Part shown: positions 1 through 7,589 of the stretch, one piece after another
Position numbering within the stretch: position 1 is the stretch's first letter
Layout: every line of letters starts with the position of its first letter
NCBI GenBank assembly: GCA_947074235.1
Contig: CAMTOV010000004.1
Coordinates: 1-47,052, forward strand
Length of the DNA stretch: 47,052 nucleotides
Reading direction: 5' to 3'
From: an uncultured Bacteroides sp.
Lineage (GTDB): Bacteria; Bacteroidota; Bacteroidia; Bacteroidales; Bacteroidaceae
Made by a program: the position numbers and the translations under genes
Notes under the pieces: generated by a model
Database searches by the model: none
What the model saw: the letters and a program-made list of their open reading frames with translations, nothing else
Told to the model about the DNA's origin: nothing

Positions 1-1001
1 GATATATGGAAGCGGCTACACGCATGGTGAATGAATTCTTGCCACAAGGCAAACTGATAGTATATGCTCAGGGTAGAAAATACAAGCGCATGGATGAGTA
101 CTTTGCCAATGGCACAGGTAGTTGCCAAGATTTACCTGTAGTTGTTTTGATTGATGAAGGATCGGCTTCGGCAAGCGAAATTTTTGCGGGTGCTATACAA
201 GACAATGACCGTGGCACAATCATTGGTCGTCGCTCATTTGGTAAAGGCTTGGTTCAGCAACCGGTCGACTTTAGTGATGGTTCGGCTGTACGTCTTACAA
301 TTGCTCGTTATTATACACCCGCTGGTCGTTGCATTCAGCGTCCTTACGAAAATGGTAAAGACCATAATTACGAAATGGACTTGTATAACAGATACACTCA
401 CGGCGAATTCTTCCATAAAGATAGCATTAAGCTAGATGACAATCAACGCTTTTCTACCGGTCTTGGTCGTCCTGTATATGGTGGTGGTGGTATTATGCCC
501 GACATATTTGTACCACAAGACACCACCGGTCTTACTTCATATTCAACCGAAGTAATCAGTAAAGGATTGTCTGTACAGTTTGCATTTCAATATACCGACA
601 ACAATCGCGAGAAGCTTAATAAGTATGATACCGAAGAGTCATTGTTGAAATACCTACGCAGCCAAGGTGTTATAGAACAATTCGTGCGTTATGCCGAAAG
701 CAAAGGTGTGAAACGCCGTAACATCCTGATACACAAGTCATACAAAATCCTTGAACGTAGTGTATATGGCAACATCATCTATAACATGCTGGGCAAAGAA
801 GCTTTCATTAAGTTTATAAACGACTCGGACAATACTGTAAAACAGGCTTTGGATGTGTTGCGCAAAGGAGAGGCTTTCCCAAAAGCCCCCGAAGTGATTG
901 ACACGCCAGATGTAAGTACTCAGAATAATGAAAGAGAGGAAAAAACTATTGCGCAAGCAGATAGCAGCGCTGAAAAAGCTACAAAGCGTCTCTACGCTTA
1001 A
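1..1001 (+). CDS. S41 family carboxyl-terminal processing peptidase, 5' truncated by window edge
   Basis: This is the C-terminal part of a tail-specific (Prc/CtpA type) serine protease that acts in the cell envelope. The reading frame is open to the left edge, so the first ATG at position 6 is internal and the N-terminal and PDZ regions lie outside the window. The catalytic core is visible: the GSASASEIF motif supplies the nucleophile serine, and the lysine of SFGKG lies 25 residues after the middle serine of that motif, the spacing known for the Ser/Lys dyad of this family. After the core come about 230 residues typical of the long Bacteroidetes members, ending in a charged low-complexity tail. 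The stop at 999-1001 lies inside the next gene, which overlaps it by 74 bases, so the two are probably cotranscribed. The family is certain; the substrate is unknown. Confidence 0.93.
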   Translation, partial: YMEAATRMVNEFLPQGKLIVYAQGRKYKRMDEYFANGTGSCQDLPVVVLIDEGSASASEIFAGAIQDNDRGTIIGRRSFGKGLVQQPVDFSDGSAVRLTIARYYTPAGRCIQRPYENGKDHNYEMDLYNRYTHGEFFHKDSIKLDDNQRFSTGLGRPVYGGGGIMPDIFVPQDTTGLTSYSTEVISKGLSVQFAFQYTDNNREKLNKYDTEESLLKYLRSQGVIEQFVRYAESKGVKRRNILIHKSYKILERSVYGNIIYNMLGKEAFIKFINDSDNTVKQALDVLRKGEAFPKAPEVIDTPDVSTQNNEREEKTIAQADSSAEKATKRLYA

Positions 1002-1461
1002 TGAATTATCAAATATAATACTTGCCTCTTTAGAGCAGCTTTCTGCTTTCGAAGAGGCAAGTGTCTTATTACTCTATTACTCGCTAAGCGACGAAGTGAA
1101 AACTCATGCCTTCATTGAAAAGTGGAAAGAGAAGAAAACCATACTACTACCGGTAGTGGTGGGTGATGAACTTGAGCTAAGACGCTATACCGGCACTCAC
1201 GACCTACAAATTGGCGCTTATGGCATCAACGAACCTACTGGTAGGCTTTTCAAAGATTACAACTCCATCGATTTGTCAATAATACCTGGTGTAGCTTTCG
1301 ATAATGAAGGACATAGGTTAGGAAGAGGTAAAGGTTATTACGATCGTTTGTTACCTCAGATTCATGCAACCAAAGTAGGCATTTGCTTTCCTTTTCAATT
1401 ACTCCCTATTATTCCTTCCGAGCCATTTGATATAAAGATGGATATGATTGTATGCAGTTGA
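928..1461 (+). CDS. 5-formyltetrahydrofolate cyclo-ligase
   Basis: This 177-residue cytosolic enzyme (methenyltetrahydrofolate synthetase) converts 5-formyl-THF to 5,10-methenyl-THF using ATP, recycling a storage folate. The family signature is at residues 119-140 (IPGVAFD, then GHRLGRGKGYYDRLL), which forms the nucleotide and folate-binding site. The N-terminus MKERKKLLRKQI matches the basic helix that normally opens the family, so the start at 928 is probably real although it lies 74 bases inside the S41 peptidase gene in another frame. Length is normal. The stop is followed after four bases by a tandem hairpin repeat array. Confidence 0.95.
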   Translation: MKERKKLLRKQIAALKKLQSVSTLNELSNIILASLEQLSAFEEASVLLLYYSLSDEVKTHAFIEKWKEKKTILLPVVVGDELELRRYTGTHDLQIGAYGINEPTGRLFKDYNSIDLSIIPGVAFDNEGHRLGRGKGYYDRLLPQIHATKVGICFPFQLLPIIPSEPFDIKMDMIVCS

Positions 1462-1465
1462 CTTA

Positions 1466-1527
1466 GTTTCATAGTTAAGAAACTAAAGTTTCATCGAAGT
1501 GACACCATCGTTTCATCGCAGTGAAAC
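1466..1527. repeat. Tandem hairpin array 1 (three 22-base units)
   Basis: Three units start at 1466, 1488 and 1510, exactly 22 bases apart. Each is GTTTC-N8-GAAAC (the second unit ends GACAC) followed by a 4-base spacer. The array is bounded by TTAGTTTC on the left and GAAACTAG on the right. It fills the gap between two convergent genes, 4 bases after one stop and 19 bases after the other. The same design recurs at 12294-12377 and 25236-25297. Function unknown. Confidence 0.85.
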
Positions 1528-1546
1528 TAGATAGAATGTAGCAATC

Positions 1547-1837
1547 TTATCGAAAGATGATATTAGTAATCACCGCAGCTCCTACACGCTGGTTGAGAGA
1601 ACGAACCAAAGTATCACGACTCATCATCAATTCTTGTCGCAGTGCTGCCGAAGTGAGATGCACATAAAGAGTTTGGTTGCGAATATACAACTGACTGGTA
1701 TAAGAAGCCATTCCCGGTCCCAATACTTCGGGCCATGCATTTATCAAACGTTGCTCATTGAGTGGAGACTCCAAAGATTCTTGTCGCAAATAGCGACGCA
1801 AAATGGTACTAATATGTTCGGCATTCCTTTTTTTCAT
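1547..1837 (-). CDS. DUF721 domain protein (DciA-like)
   Basis: A 96-residue basic protein with the DUF721 pattern: an N-terminal helix with ISTILRRYLRQ, then INAWPEVLGPGMASYT, and a C-terminal VRSLNQRVGAAVITNIIFR. DUF721 includes DciA, the ancestral loader of the replicative helicase. The Bacteroidetes members are short, and helicase loading here is an inference. It starts 2 bases after the recF stop on the same strand, so the two are almost certainly one transcript, joining replication and repair functions. Confidence 0.88.
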   Translation of the reverse strand: MKKRNAEHISTILRRYLRQESLESPLNEQRLINAWPEVLGPGMASYTSQLYIRNQTLYVHLTSAALRQELMMSRDTLVRSLNQRVGAAVITNIIFR

Positions 1838-1839
1838 GA

Positions 1840-2949
1840 TTACACTTCGCTTGTCATTTGAGAAATAACACCATTCATCACTTCAAACATCTTATAATCG
1901 CTCCCTATATTATATAGAATCTGATCTAAATGCTCACGGTTAGTATCTGTGATGAATATTTGACCAAAACTATCACCAGATACTAATTTCACAATTTGCT
2001 CTACACGTGATGCATCTAGTTTATCAAATATATCATCGAGCAGCAATAAAGGAGATTTATTTCCTGCACGTTTCAAAAAATCAAACTGAGCTAGTTTTAG
2101 CGCTATCAAGAATGTTTTGTTTTGCCCTTGCGAACCCTCGCGCTTAATAGGGAAACCACCAAGTTGCATACTCAAATCGTCTTTATGAATACCTTTCAAA
2201 GAGTAACCCATAATTTGATCTTTTTGCCTGTTCTGTTTCAAAACCTCAAGCAATACAGCATCTTTGGCATGCGACTCATACGAGAGTTCTACCTGTTCTT
2301 TATCTTGCGAGATAAACGAATAGAAAGATTGGAATATAGGAACAAATTCTTCAATAAACTTGGCTCTTTTCTGATGAATCACTTCGCCCGATTGCGCCAT
2401 CATCTCTTCCCAAATTAGAAACAGTTCTTCATCAACGGGAGCATCACTTTTGAGTAAAGTGTTGCGTTGAGCCATTGCTTTATTGTATTTTATAAGCGCA
2501 TCGAGATATTCTTTATCGTATTGTGAGATTACCACATCCATAAACTTCCTACGTTCTTCGCTACCACCTGCTATCAAGTCGGAATCGGAAGGTGAAACAA
2601 GCACCAGAGGAATAAAGCCGATGTGATCGGACAAGCGTGAATATTCCTTCTTATTGCGTTTAAACTGCTTTTTGCATCTACGTTTCATGCCGCAATAAAT
2701 CTCTTCTGATGCTCCATCGGGCGCCTCATACAGACCTTGAATCATAAAAAAATCTTGTGTATGCATCATGTTTTGCGAATCAATGGGATTGAGAGAGCTC
2801 TTACAAAACGAAAGAAAATACACAGCATCAAGCAGATTGGTTTTACCCATTCCGTTTTTGCCAAAAAAGCAATTCAACTTGGCCGAAAAACTCAAATCGG
2901 CTTGCTCAATATTCTTATAATTCAATACAGATATCTGCTTTAATTTCAT
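1840..2949 (-). CDS. recF: DNA replication/repair protein RecF
   Basis: RecF is an SMC-like ATPase that helps load RecA at gapped DNA and stalled forks. Counting from the ATG at 2949, the protein starts MKLKQISVLNYKN, has a Walker A GKNGMGKT at residues 30-37, the RecF motif SPSDSDLIAGGSEERRKF, and a C-terminal Walker B LLLLDDIFDKLD. The open frame extends upstream to 3045, but the extra 32 residues have no family resemblance, so the 2949 start (369 residues, the usual length) is preferred. The gene is followed by the DUF721 gene with a 2-base gap, and diverges from the TPR gene. Confidence 0.95.
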   Translation of the reverse strand: MKLKQISVLNYKNIEQADLSFSAKLNCFFGKNGMGKTNLLDAVYFLSFCKSSLNPIDSQNMMHTQDFFMIQGLYEAPDGASEEIYCGMKRRCKKQFKRNKKEYSRLSDHIGFIPLVLVSPSDSDLIAGGSEERRKFMDVVISQYDKEYLDALIKYNKAMAQRNTLLKSDAPVDEELFLIWEEMMAQSGEVIHQKRAKFIEEFVPIFQSFYSFISQDKEQVELSYESHAKDAVLLEVLKQNRQKDQIMGYSLKGIHKDDLSMQLGGFPIKREGSQGQNKTFLIALKLAQFDFLKRAGNKSPLLLLDDIFDKLDASRVEQIVKLVSGDSFGQIFITDTNREHLDQILYNIGSDYKMFEVMNGVISQMTSEV

Positions 2950-3109
2950 AAATGCATATAGGTTTGTGTGCAAAATTAGTAAGAATTCGCTGTTTAATGC
3001 CTCTAAAGTCGAAAAAAGATAGTTTGAAATTTCATGAATCATCATAAAAGAATTATTTTTGCGAGTCGAAATATCCTATTATGAATAATAACAAAAAAAT
3101 TAATATAAA

Positions 3110-3790
3110 ATGACAGAACAAAAACACAACGGTAACGTAAATGTAGAAGATGCAGTTAGCCAATCTGAAGAGTTCCTAATCAAAAACAAAAAAGCAATCA
3201 TCGGTGGTGTAATTGCAGTAATCATTATCGTAGCCGGAATCATCATGCACAAGCACATGTATGCTGATCCTCGCGAAGAAAAAGCACAAGCAGCTCTTTT
3301 CAGAGGTCAAGACTTATTTGCTCAAGATGCATATGCACAAGCTATCAATGGAGACAGCATCGGTTTTATGGGACTATTGCAAGTTGCCGAACAATATAGT
3401 GGTACAAAAGCAGCTAATTTAGCTAAAGCATATACAGGATTATCATACGCTCAAATGGGCCAATATGAAACAGCCTTGACTTACTTAAACGATTTTAAAG
3501 GCAAAGACAAAATGGTAGCTGCAGCTGTAATGGGTGCTACTGGTAACTGCTACGCTCAACTAGGTCAACTAGACAAAGCTACAGCAAGCCTACTTAAAGC
3601 TGCCGACAAAGCAGACAGCAATACATTGAGCCCAATCTTCTTGCAACAAGCAGGTGAGATTTTTGTAAACCAAGGCAAATATGCTGATGCTATCAAAGCT
3701 TATACTCAAATCAAAACTAAATATTTCCAATCTTATCAAGCTATGAACATTGATAAGTATATTGAGCAAGCAGAATTGCTTAAGAAATAA
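3110..3790 (+). CDS. TPR-repeat membrane-anchored protein (YfgM-like)
   Basis: A 226-residue protein with a charged cytoplasmic N-terminus, one membrane segment at about residues 28-47 (AIIGGVIAVIIIVAGIIM) and a periplasmic tetratricopeptide domain. Repeats can be seen at AKAYTGLSYAQMGQYETAL, GATGNCYAQLGQLDKATASL and QQAGEIFVNQGKYADAIKAY. The single N-terminal anchor plus TPRs resembles YfgM-type proteins that associate with the translocon and chaperones, but that role is inferred. A good terminator follows at 3811-3865, separating it from ribH. A TATTTTTG match to the -7 consensus lies at 3054-3061 without a good -33. Confidence 0.85.
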   Translation: MTEQKHNGNVNVEDAVSQSEEFLIKNKKAIIGGVIAVIIIVAGIIMHKHMYADPREEKAQAALFRGQDLFAQDAYAQAINGDSIGFMGLLQVAEQYSGTKAANLAKAYTGLSYAQMGQYETALTYLNDFKGKDKMVAAAVMGATGNCYAQLGQLDKATASLLKAADKADSNTLSPIFLQQAGEIFVNQGKYADAIKAYTQIKTKYFQSYQAMNIDKYIEQAELLKK

Positions 3791-3810
3791 AGAATGAATT
3801 GAAAACATAA

Positions 3811-3865
3811 GAGAGTGAAAATGCGTTGTTCTATATTGAACAGCAAATTTTCACTCTTCGTTTTT
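3811..3865 (+). terminator. Rho-independent terminator after the TPR gene
   Basis: The arms GAGTGAAAAT (3813-3822) and ATTTTCACTC (3847-3856) pair perfectly, with further pairing inside (GTTC/GAAC), followed by a T-rich run ending TTTTT at 3865. It should end transcription before ribH. Confidence 0.85.
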
Positions 3866-3910
3866 CTACACCTTATATATATAGATTAAATATTAAATTA
3901 AATAATTAAA

Positions 3911-4405
3911 ATGGCAACAGCTTATCATAACCTATCCGATTACGATTTCAACTCTGTTCCTAATGCAGAAGGCATGAAATTTGGTATTGTAGTATCAGAA
4001 TGGAATAGCAATATCACTGGACCTCTACTTGACGGAGCAGTAAATACTTTAAAAAAACATGGTGCAAAGTTGGAAAACATTCTTGTAAAAACAGTACCCG
4101 GAAGTTTTGAACTTACTTTTGGCGCCAATCAAATGATAGAAAATTGCGATGTTGATGCAGTTTTAATAATTGGTTGCGTAGTAAAAGGTGATACTCCACA
4201 TTTTGATTATGTGTGCATGGGAGTGACTCAAGGCATTGCACATTTGAACGCAATTGGCGATGTACCAGTTATTTACGGTTTGATTACTACCAACACAATG
4301 GAACAAGCAGAGGACAGATGTGGCGGAAAGCACGGTAACAAGGGAGATGAATGTGCAATTACTGCAATAAAAATGATCGATTTTATTTGGAGTTTAAATA
4401 AATAA
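3911..4405 (+). CDS. ribH: 6,7-dimethyl-8-ribityllumazine synthase
   Basis: The penultimate riboflavin enzyme, condensing 5-amino-6-ribitylaminouracil with dihydroxybutanone phosphate in the cytosol, usually as an icosahedral or pentameric shell. Family motifs are all present: [17 protein letters not shown] for substrate binding, [11 protein letters not shown], and [17 protein letters not shown] with the general-base histidine at about residue 97, then [14 protein letters not shown] near the phosphate site. The 164-residue length is normal. No FMN riboswitch is recognisable in the 45 bases between the preceding terminator and the ATG. The tRNA promoter that follows begins inside the last codons of this gene. 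Confidence 0.97.
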   Translation: MATAYHNLSDYDFNSVPNAEGMKFGIVVSEWNSNITGPLLDGAVNTLKKHGAKLENILVKTVPGSFELTFGANQMIENCDVDAVLIIGCVVKGDTPHFDYVCMGVTQGIAHLNAIGDVPVIYGLITTNTMEQAEDRCGGKHGNKGDECAITAIKMIDFIWSLNK

Positions 4406-4416
4406 TCGTACCTTTG
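4386..4416 (+). promoter_or_regulatory. Bacteroidetes-type promoter for the tRNA-Tyr/tRNA-Gly unit
   Basis: TTTG at 4386-4389 and TACCTTTG at 4409-4416 are 19 bases apart, an exact match to the known Bacteroides -33/-7 consensus. The -33 lies within the last codons of ribH. The tRNA starts 38 bases after the -7. Confidence 0.85.
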
Positions 4417-4453
4417 CATCGCAATTGAGAAACAAACTATCTCAAAAGCAAAA

Positions 4454-4536
4454 GGGCAAATACCAGAGTGGCCAAATGGGACTGACTGTAACTCAGTTGT
4501 CTTTCGACTTCGGTGGTTCGAATCCATCTTTGCCCA
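4454..4536 (+). tRNA. tRNA-Tyr (anticodon GTA)
   Basis: The acceptor arms GGGCAAA (4454-4460) and TTTGCCC (4529-4535) pair perfectly. The anticodon stem ACTGA/TCAGT encloses the loop CTGTAAC with anticodon GTA at 4488-4490. A long variable arm makes it class II, as expected for bacterial tRNA-Tyr, and the T loop GGTTCGAATCC is standard. CCA is not encoded. Several long open frames on the opposite strand here are shadows of this gene. Confidence 0.96.
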
Positions 4537-4544
4537 CAAAATTT

Positions 4545-4617
4545 GCGGAAGTAGCTCAGTTGATAGAGCATTAGCCTTCCAAGCTGAGGGTCGCGGGTTT
4601 GAGCCCCGTCTTCCGCT
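4545..4617 (+). tRNA. tRNA-Gly (anticodon TCC)
   Basis: The arms GCGGAAG (4545-4551) and CTTCCGC (4610-4616) pair. The anticodon stem TTAGC/GCTGA encloses CTTCCAA with anticodon TCC at 4578-4580. D and T arms are canonical. CCA is not encoded. It lies 8 bases after tRNA-Tyr, so the pair is cotranscribed. Confidence 0.96.
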
Positions 4618-4627
4618 CTCAAGAAAA

Positions 4628-4658
4628 GAGAATCTGAATATCAGATTCTCTTTTTTTT
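4628..4658 (+). terminator. Rho-independent terminator after the tRNA pair
   Basis: A perfect 10-bp stem GAGAATCTGA/TCAGATTCTC with a 3-base loop is followed by eight T. Confidence 0.95.
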
Positions 4659-4739
4659 GTACCTATAATCTGCTTTTATTTTCTATTTTTGCCATCATTA
4701 TTGTACAGATAATAATTATTCAACTTTAATGTAACAAAC

Positions 4740-5825
4740 ATGAAAAACTTATCACAAATCACATCACATTTTAAAACACAAGGCACCATTTCAGAAATCA
4801 ATCCACTCGGTGCAGGACTTATCAACGACACCTATAAAGTAATAACAGCAGAAACCGATTCCTCCAATTATGTACTTCAAAGAATCAATCACGCTATCTT
4901 TCAAGATGTAGAGATGCTACAAAATAACATTGCTGCCGTTACTAAGCAAATACGCAGTAAGCTTGAAGAACAAGGAGAAAATGATATCGAACGCAAAGTA
5001 CTTCACTTTATCGAAGCCGAAGATGGAAAGACTTACTGGTTTGACGGTGATAGTTATTGGCGCATGATGACTTTTATTCCTAAAGCAAAAACATACGAAA
5101 CTGTAAACCCAGAATATTCTTATTACGCAGGCAAGGCTTTTGGTGACTTCCAGGCAAAATTGGCCGATATCCCGGAAGTATTGGGCGAAACAATACCCAA
5201 CTTCCATAATATGGAGTTTAGACTACAACAACTTCGTGAAGCCGTAGAGAAAAACGCTGCAGGTAGATTAGACGAGGTTCAATATTTTATTGAAGAAATA
5301 GAAAAACGAGCAGTTGAAATGTGTAAAGCCGAACGCTTATATCGCGAAGGCAAACTTCCAAAGCGTGTATGTCATTGCGATACCAAAGTGAACAACATGA
5401 TGTTTGACGAAGAAGGAAGAGTACTTTGTGTAATCGATCTTGATACAGTGATGCCTAGCTTTATCTTCTCTGACTATGGAGATTTCTTGAGAACTGGTGC
5501 TAATACAGGTGATGAGGATGATAAAGACTTAGATAAAGTGGGATTCAATATGGAGATATTCAAAGCATTTACAAAAGGCTATTTAGAGGGTGCTACATTC
5601 CTTACTCCAATCGAAATAGAGAATCTTCCATACGCAGCAGCATTATTCCCATACATGCAATGTGTGAGATTCCTAGCTGACTATATCAATGGTGATACTT
5701 ATTATAAGATTAAATATCCAGAACACAACTTAGTTCGTACTAAAGCTCAGTTCAAGTTATTGCAAAGTGTAGAAGATCATACAAATGAAATGAAATCATT
5801 CATTGATACTTGCTTGCAAGGCTAA
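4740..5825 (+). CDS. APH-family phosphotransferase, NahK-like N-acetylhexosamine kinase
   Basis: A 361-residue cytosolic kinase of the aminoglycoside-phosphotransferase fold. The N-lobe has the glycine turn NPLGAGLINDTYKV. The catalytic loop is H212-C-D214-TKVN-N219 and the metal-binding IDLD follows at 232-235, so catalytic residues are intact. Length and motif wording match NahK/LnpB, which phosphorylates GlcNAc or GalNAc at C1 for host-glycan use; in Bacteroides the same family is often labelled a mucin-desulfation factor. The exact sugar is inferred. A TATTTTTG -7 match lies at 4684-4691. The 3' end overlaps the convergent DUF3256 gene by 30 bases. Confidence 0.8.
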   Translation: MKNLSQITSHFKTQGTISEINPLGAGLINDTYKVITAETDSSNYVLQRINHAIFQDVEMLQNNIAAVTKQIRSKLEEQGENDIERKVLHFIEAEDGKTYWFDGDSYWRMMTFIPKAKTYETVNPEYSYYAGKAFGDFQAKLADIPEVLGETIPNFHNMEFRLQQLREAVEKNAAGRLDEVQYFIEEIEKRAVEMCKAERLYREGKLPKRVCHCDTKVNNMMFDEEGRVLCVIDLDTVMPSFIFSDYGDFLRTGANTGDEDDKDLDKVGFNMEIFKAFTKGYLEGATFLTPIEIENLPYAAALFPYMQCVRFLADYINGDTYYKIKYPEHNLVRTKAQFKLLQSVEDHTNEMKSFIDTCLQG

Positions 5826-6479
5826 GTATTGACCTTGATTCCAATAATAAATTATAGAACGGCGGATAAACGGATTTAGTTTTTCTGCCGTTTCTTTTTC
5901 AAGATAATCTGCCGTAGAGAAAGTGAAAATAAGATTATCATTTTCTTTCGATAAATCTGCTTTCATCAACAATACATCGGCAGATAGAATAGCCTCTTCA
6001 TATTTAACGGCAGACGTTGAATCAGGTTGAATAAAGAAGTTATTCATCTCGGGTTGTGAAGGCAAATAAGTTGATGTTGGAAGGAGTACCCACTTATCTG
6101 AATAAAAACGTATATCGCTATCGCACACTGGTGCACAAGCAGTAGATATAGTACAGATGATTTGAGTAGAATCATTCACCGATAAAAGCTTCATTTGCCA
6201 AGTGCTTTGCGGTGACAGTTGCACCTGGATATAATCATTTCCAAGCTCTATCATTTCAGATATTTTATTAAAACGATTCTCTACTTTAGCCTTCATATTG
6301 CTTTCAAGAAAATCAATACAATCGGCTCTATTGATTGGAGTAAGCAGTGGACAAACCGTATCGGGCATGTTCACAAATAAATCTTTGGCTAATTGTTGAG
6401 CAGAAGCATTTAGACATCCTGCAGTAATACTCAAAGTAACAAACAAGCTAGCAACAATCTTTTTATTTAGATTCATCAT
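5796..6479 (-). CDS. DUF3256 family exported protein
   Basis: A 227-residue protein with a signal peptide (KKIVASLFVTLSITAGCLNASAQ), so exported. The remainder (LAKDLFVNMPDTVCPLLTPINRADCIDFLESNMKA and so on) matches what I recall of DUF3256, a Bacteroidales-only family of unknown function. Either of two adjacent ATG codons could start it. It converges on the kinase gene with a 30-base overlap. No function should be assumed. Confidence 0.75.
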   Translation of the reverse strand: MMNLNKKIVASLFVTLSITAGCLNASAQQLAKDLFVNMPDTVCPLLTPINRADCIDFLESNMKAKVENRFNKISEMIELGNDYIQVQLSPQSTWQMKLLSVNDSTQIICTISTACAPVCDSDIRFYSDKWVLLPTSTYLPSQPEMNNFFIQPDSTSAVKYEEAILSADVLLMKADLSKENDNLIFTFSTADYLEKETAEKLNPFIRRSIIYYWNQGQYLALQASINE

Positions 6480-6549
6480 CTTCTTTATATCTTATAGTTA
6501 TCGTTAGACGCAAATATGAGCAATAAGCATGATATAGCAAAGCAGTAGT

Positions 6550-7578
6550 TTAAAAATTATGCTTATTATCATTCAAGATAGATAAAAAGCGCTCTATATC
6601 TTCTTCAGTTGTATCAAATGATGTTACAAGTCGGATTTCATGATTTGCTTCATTCCAAAAATAAAAGAAATAATGCTGTAGCATCAAGTCTATAATTTTA
6701 CGTGGCATAGTAAGAAACAACTGATTGCTTTCCAGCTTTTGCGTAAATTCTACGAAAGGTAAATCCTTTAATCCAGCATATAGTTTTTGCGCCATTGCAT
6801 TGGCATGTTGAGCATTACGAAGCCATAAATCATCAGACAGATAAGCAGTAAATTGGCAAGATAGGAAACGCATTTTAGATGCTAATTGTGCCGATTGCTT
6901 ACGTATAAACTTAGCATTTTTAGAAAGTTCTTTAGAGAATGGTATTACACACTCTCCCATTATCATGCCATTCTTTGTTCCTCCAAAGCTTAAGATATCA
7001 ATGCCACAATCTACTGTCAATTCTCGAAGAGATAATCCTAGCATAGCACAAGCATTAGCAATACGAGCACCATCCATGTGCACATACATGCTGTGTTGAT
7101 GAGCCAATTTTGTTATCGCCTTTAATTCATCGACTGTATAAACCGTCCCTAGTTCAGTGCATTGAGATAGATAAATAACACCAAGCTGTGAATGATGCTG
7201 ATCATCAAACCCATGCAAATAGGGCTGAATAAGTTCGGGTGTTAGTTTACCATCAATCGTTGCTATAGGACGAATCTGACATCCAGTCATCTTTACAGGA
7301 GCGCCACATTCGTCAACATAAATATGAGCTGTCTCTGCACAAAGAATAGAGTTGAAGGGGCGAGTAACTATTTGAAGTGCCACAGCATTGCTACCTGTGC
7401 CATTGAATACAAATAAAGGCTCATATTCTTCGCCAAAAACTTCTTGCAGGGTTTTAACAGCCTTCAATGTCCACATATCATCACCATACCCCAATGCATG
7501 ATTAGTATTGGCTTGCAGTATAGAATCCATTATCAAAGGATGCACACCGGAATTATTATCAGAAGCAAAGCTACGCAT
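6550..7578 (-). CDS. ltaE: Low-specificity L-threonine aldolase
   Basis: A PLP enzyme that splits threonine or allo-threonine into glycine and acetaldehyde. It opens with the family start FASDNNSGVHP. H85 should stack on PLP, the HMDGARIANA block supplies the aspartate and arginine, and SFGGTKNG carries the Schiff-base lysine at residue 202. The 342-residue length is normal. It lies 11 bases after the HTCS stop on the same strand, but nothing links the two functionally. The -MG- after the lysine loop (NGMIMGECVI) also fits the family. Confidence 0.93.
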   Translation of the reverse strand: MRSFASDNNSGVHPLIMDSILQANTNHALGYGDDMWTLKAVKTLQEVFGEEYEPLFVFNGTGSNAVALQIVTRPFNSILCAETAHIYVDECGAPVKMTGCQIRPIATIDGKLTPELIQPYLHGFDDQHHSQLGVIYLSQCTELGTVYTVDELKAITKLAHQHSMYVHMDGARIANACAMLGLSLRELTVDCGIDILSFGGTKNGMIMGECVIPFSKELSKNAKFIRKQSAQLASKMRFLSCQFTAYLSDDLWLRNAQHANAMAQKLYAGLKDLPFVEFTQKLESNQLFLTMPRKIIDLMLQHYFFYFWNEANHEIRLVTSFDTTEEDIERFLSILNDNKHNF

Positions 7579-7589
7579 ATTCTATATAT

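Noticed and set aside
2950..3045. Longer recF start at 3045
   Set aside because: The 32 extra residues do not resemble any RecF N-terminus; the internal MKLKQISVLNYKN does.
3866..3910. FMN riboswitch before ribH
   Set aside because: The leader after the terminator is only 45 AT-rich bases, far too short, and has no conserved FMN-aptamer words.
4273..4622. Minus-strand open frames with RWIRTTEVERQLS and DSNHRSRKTTELQ wording
   Set aside because: These are antisense translations of tRNA-Tyr and tRNA-Gly, a well-known annotation artefact.
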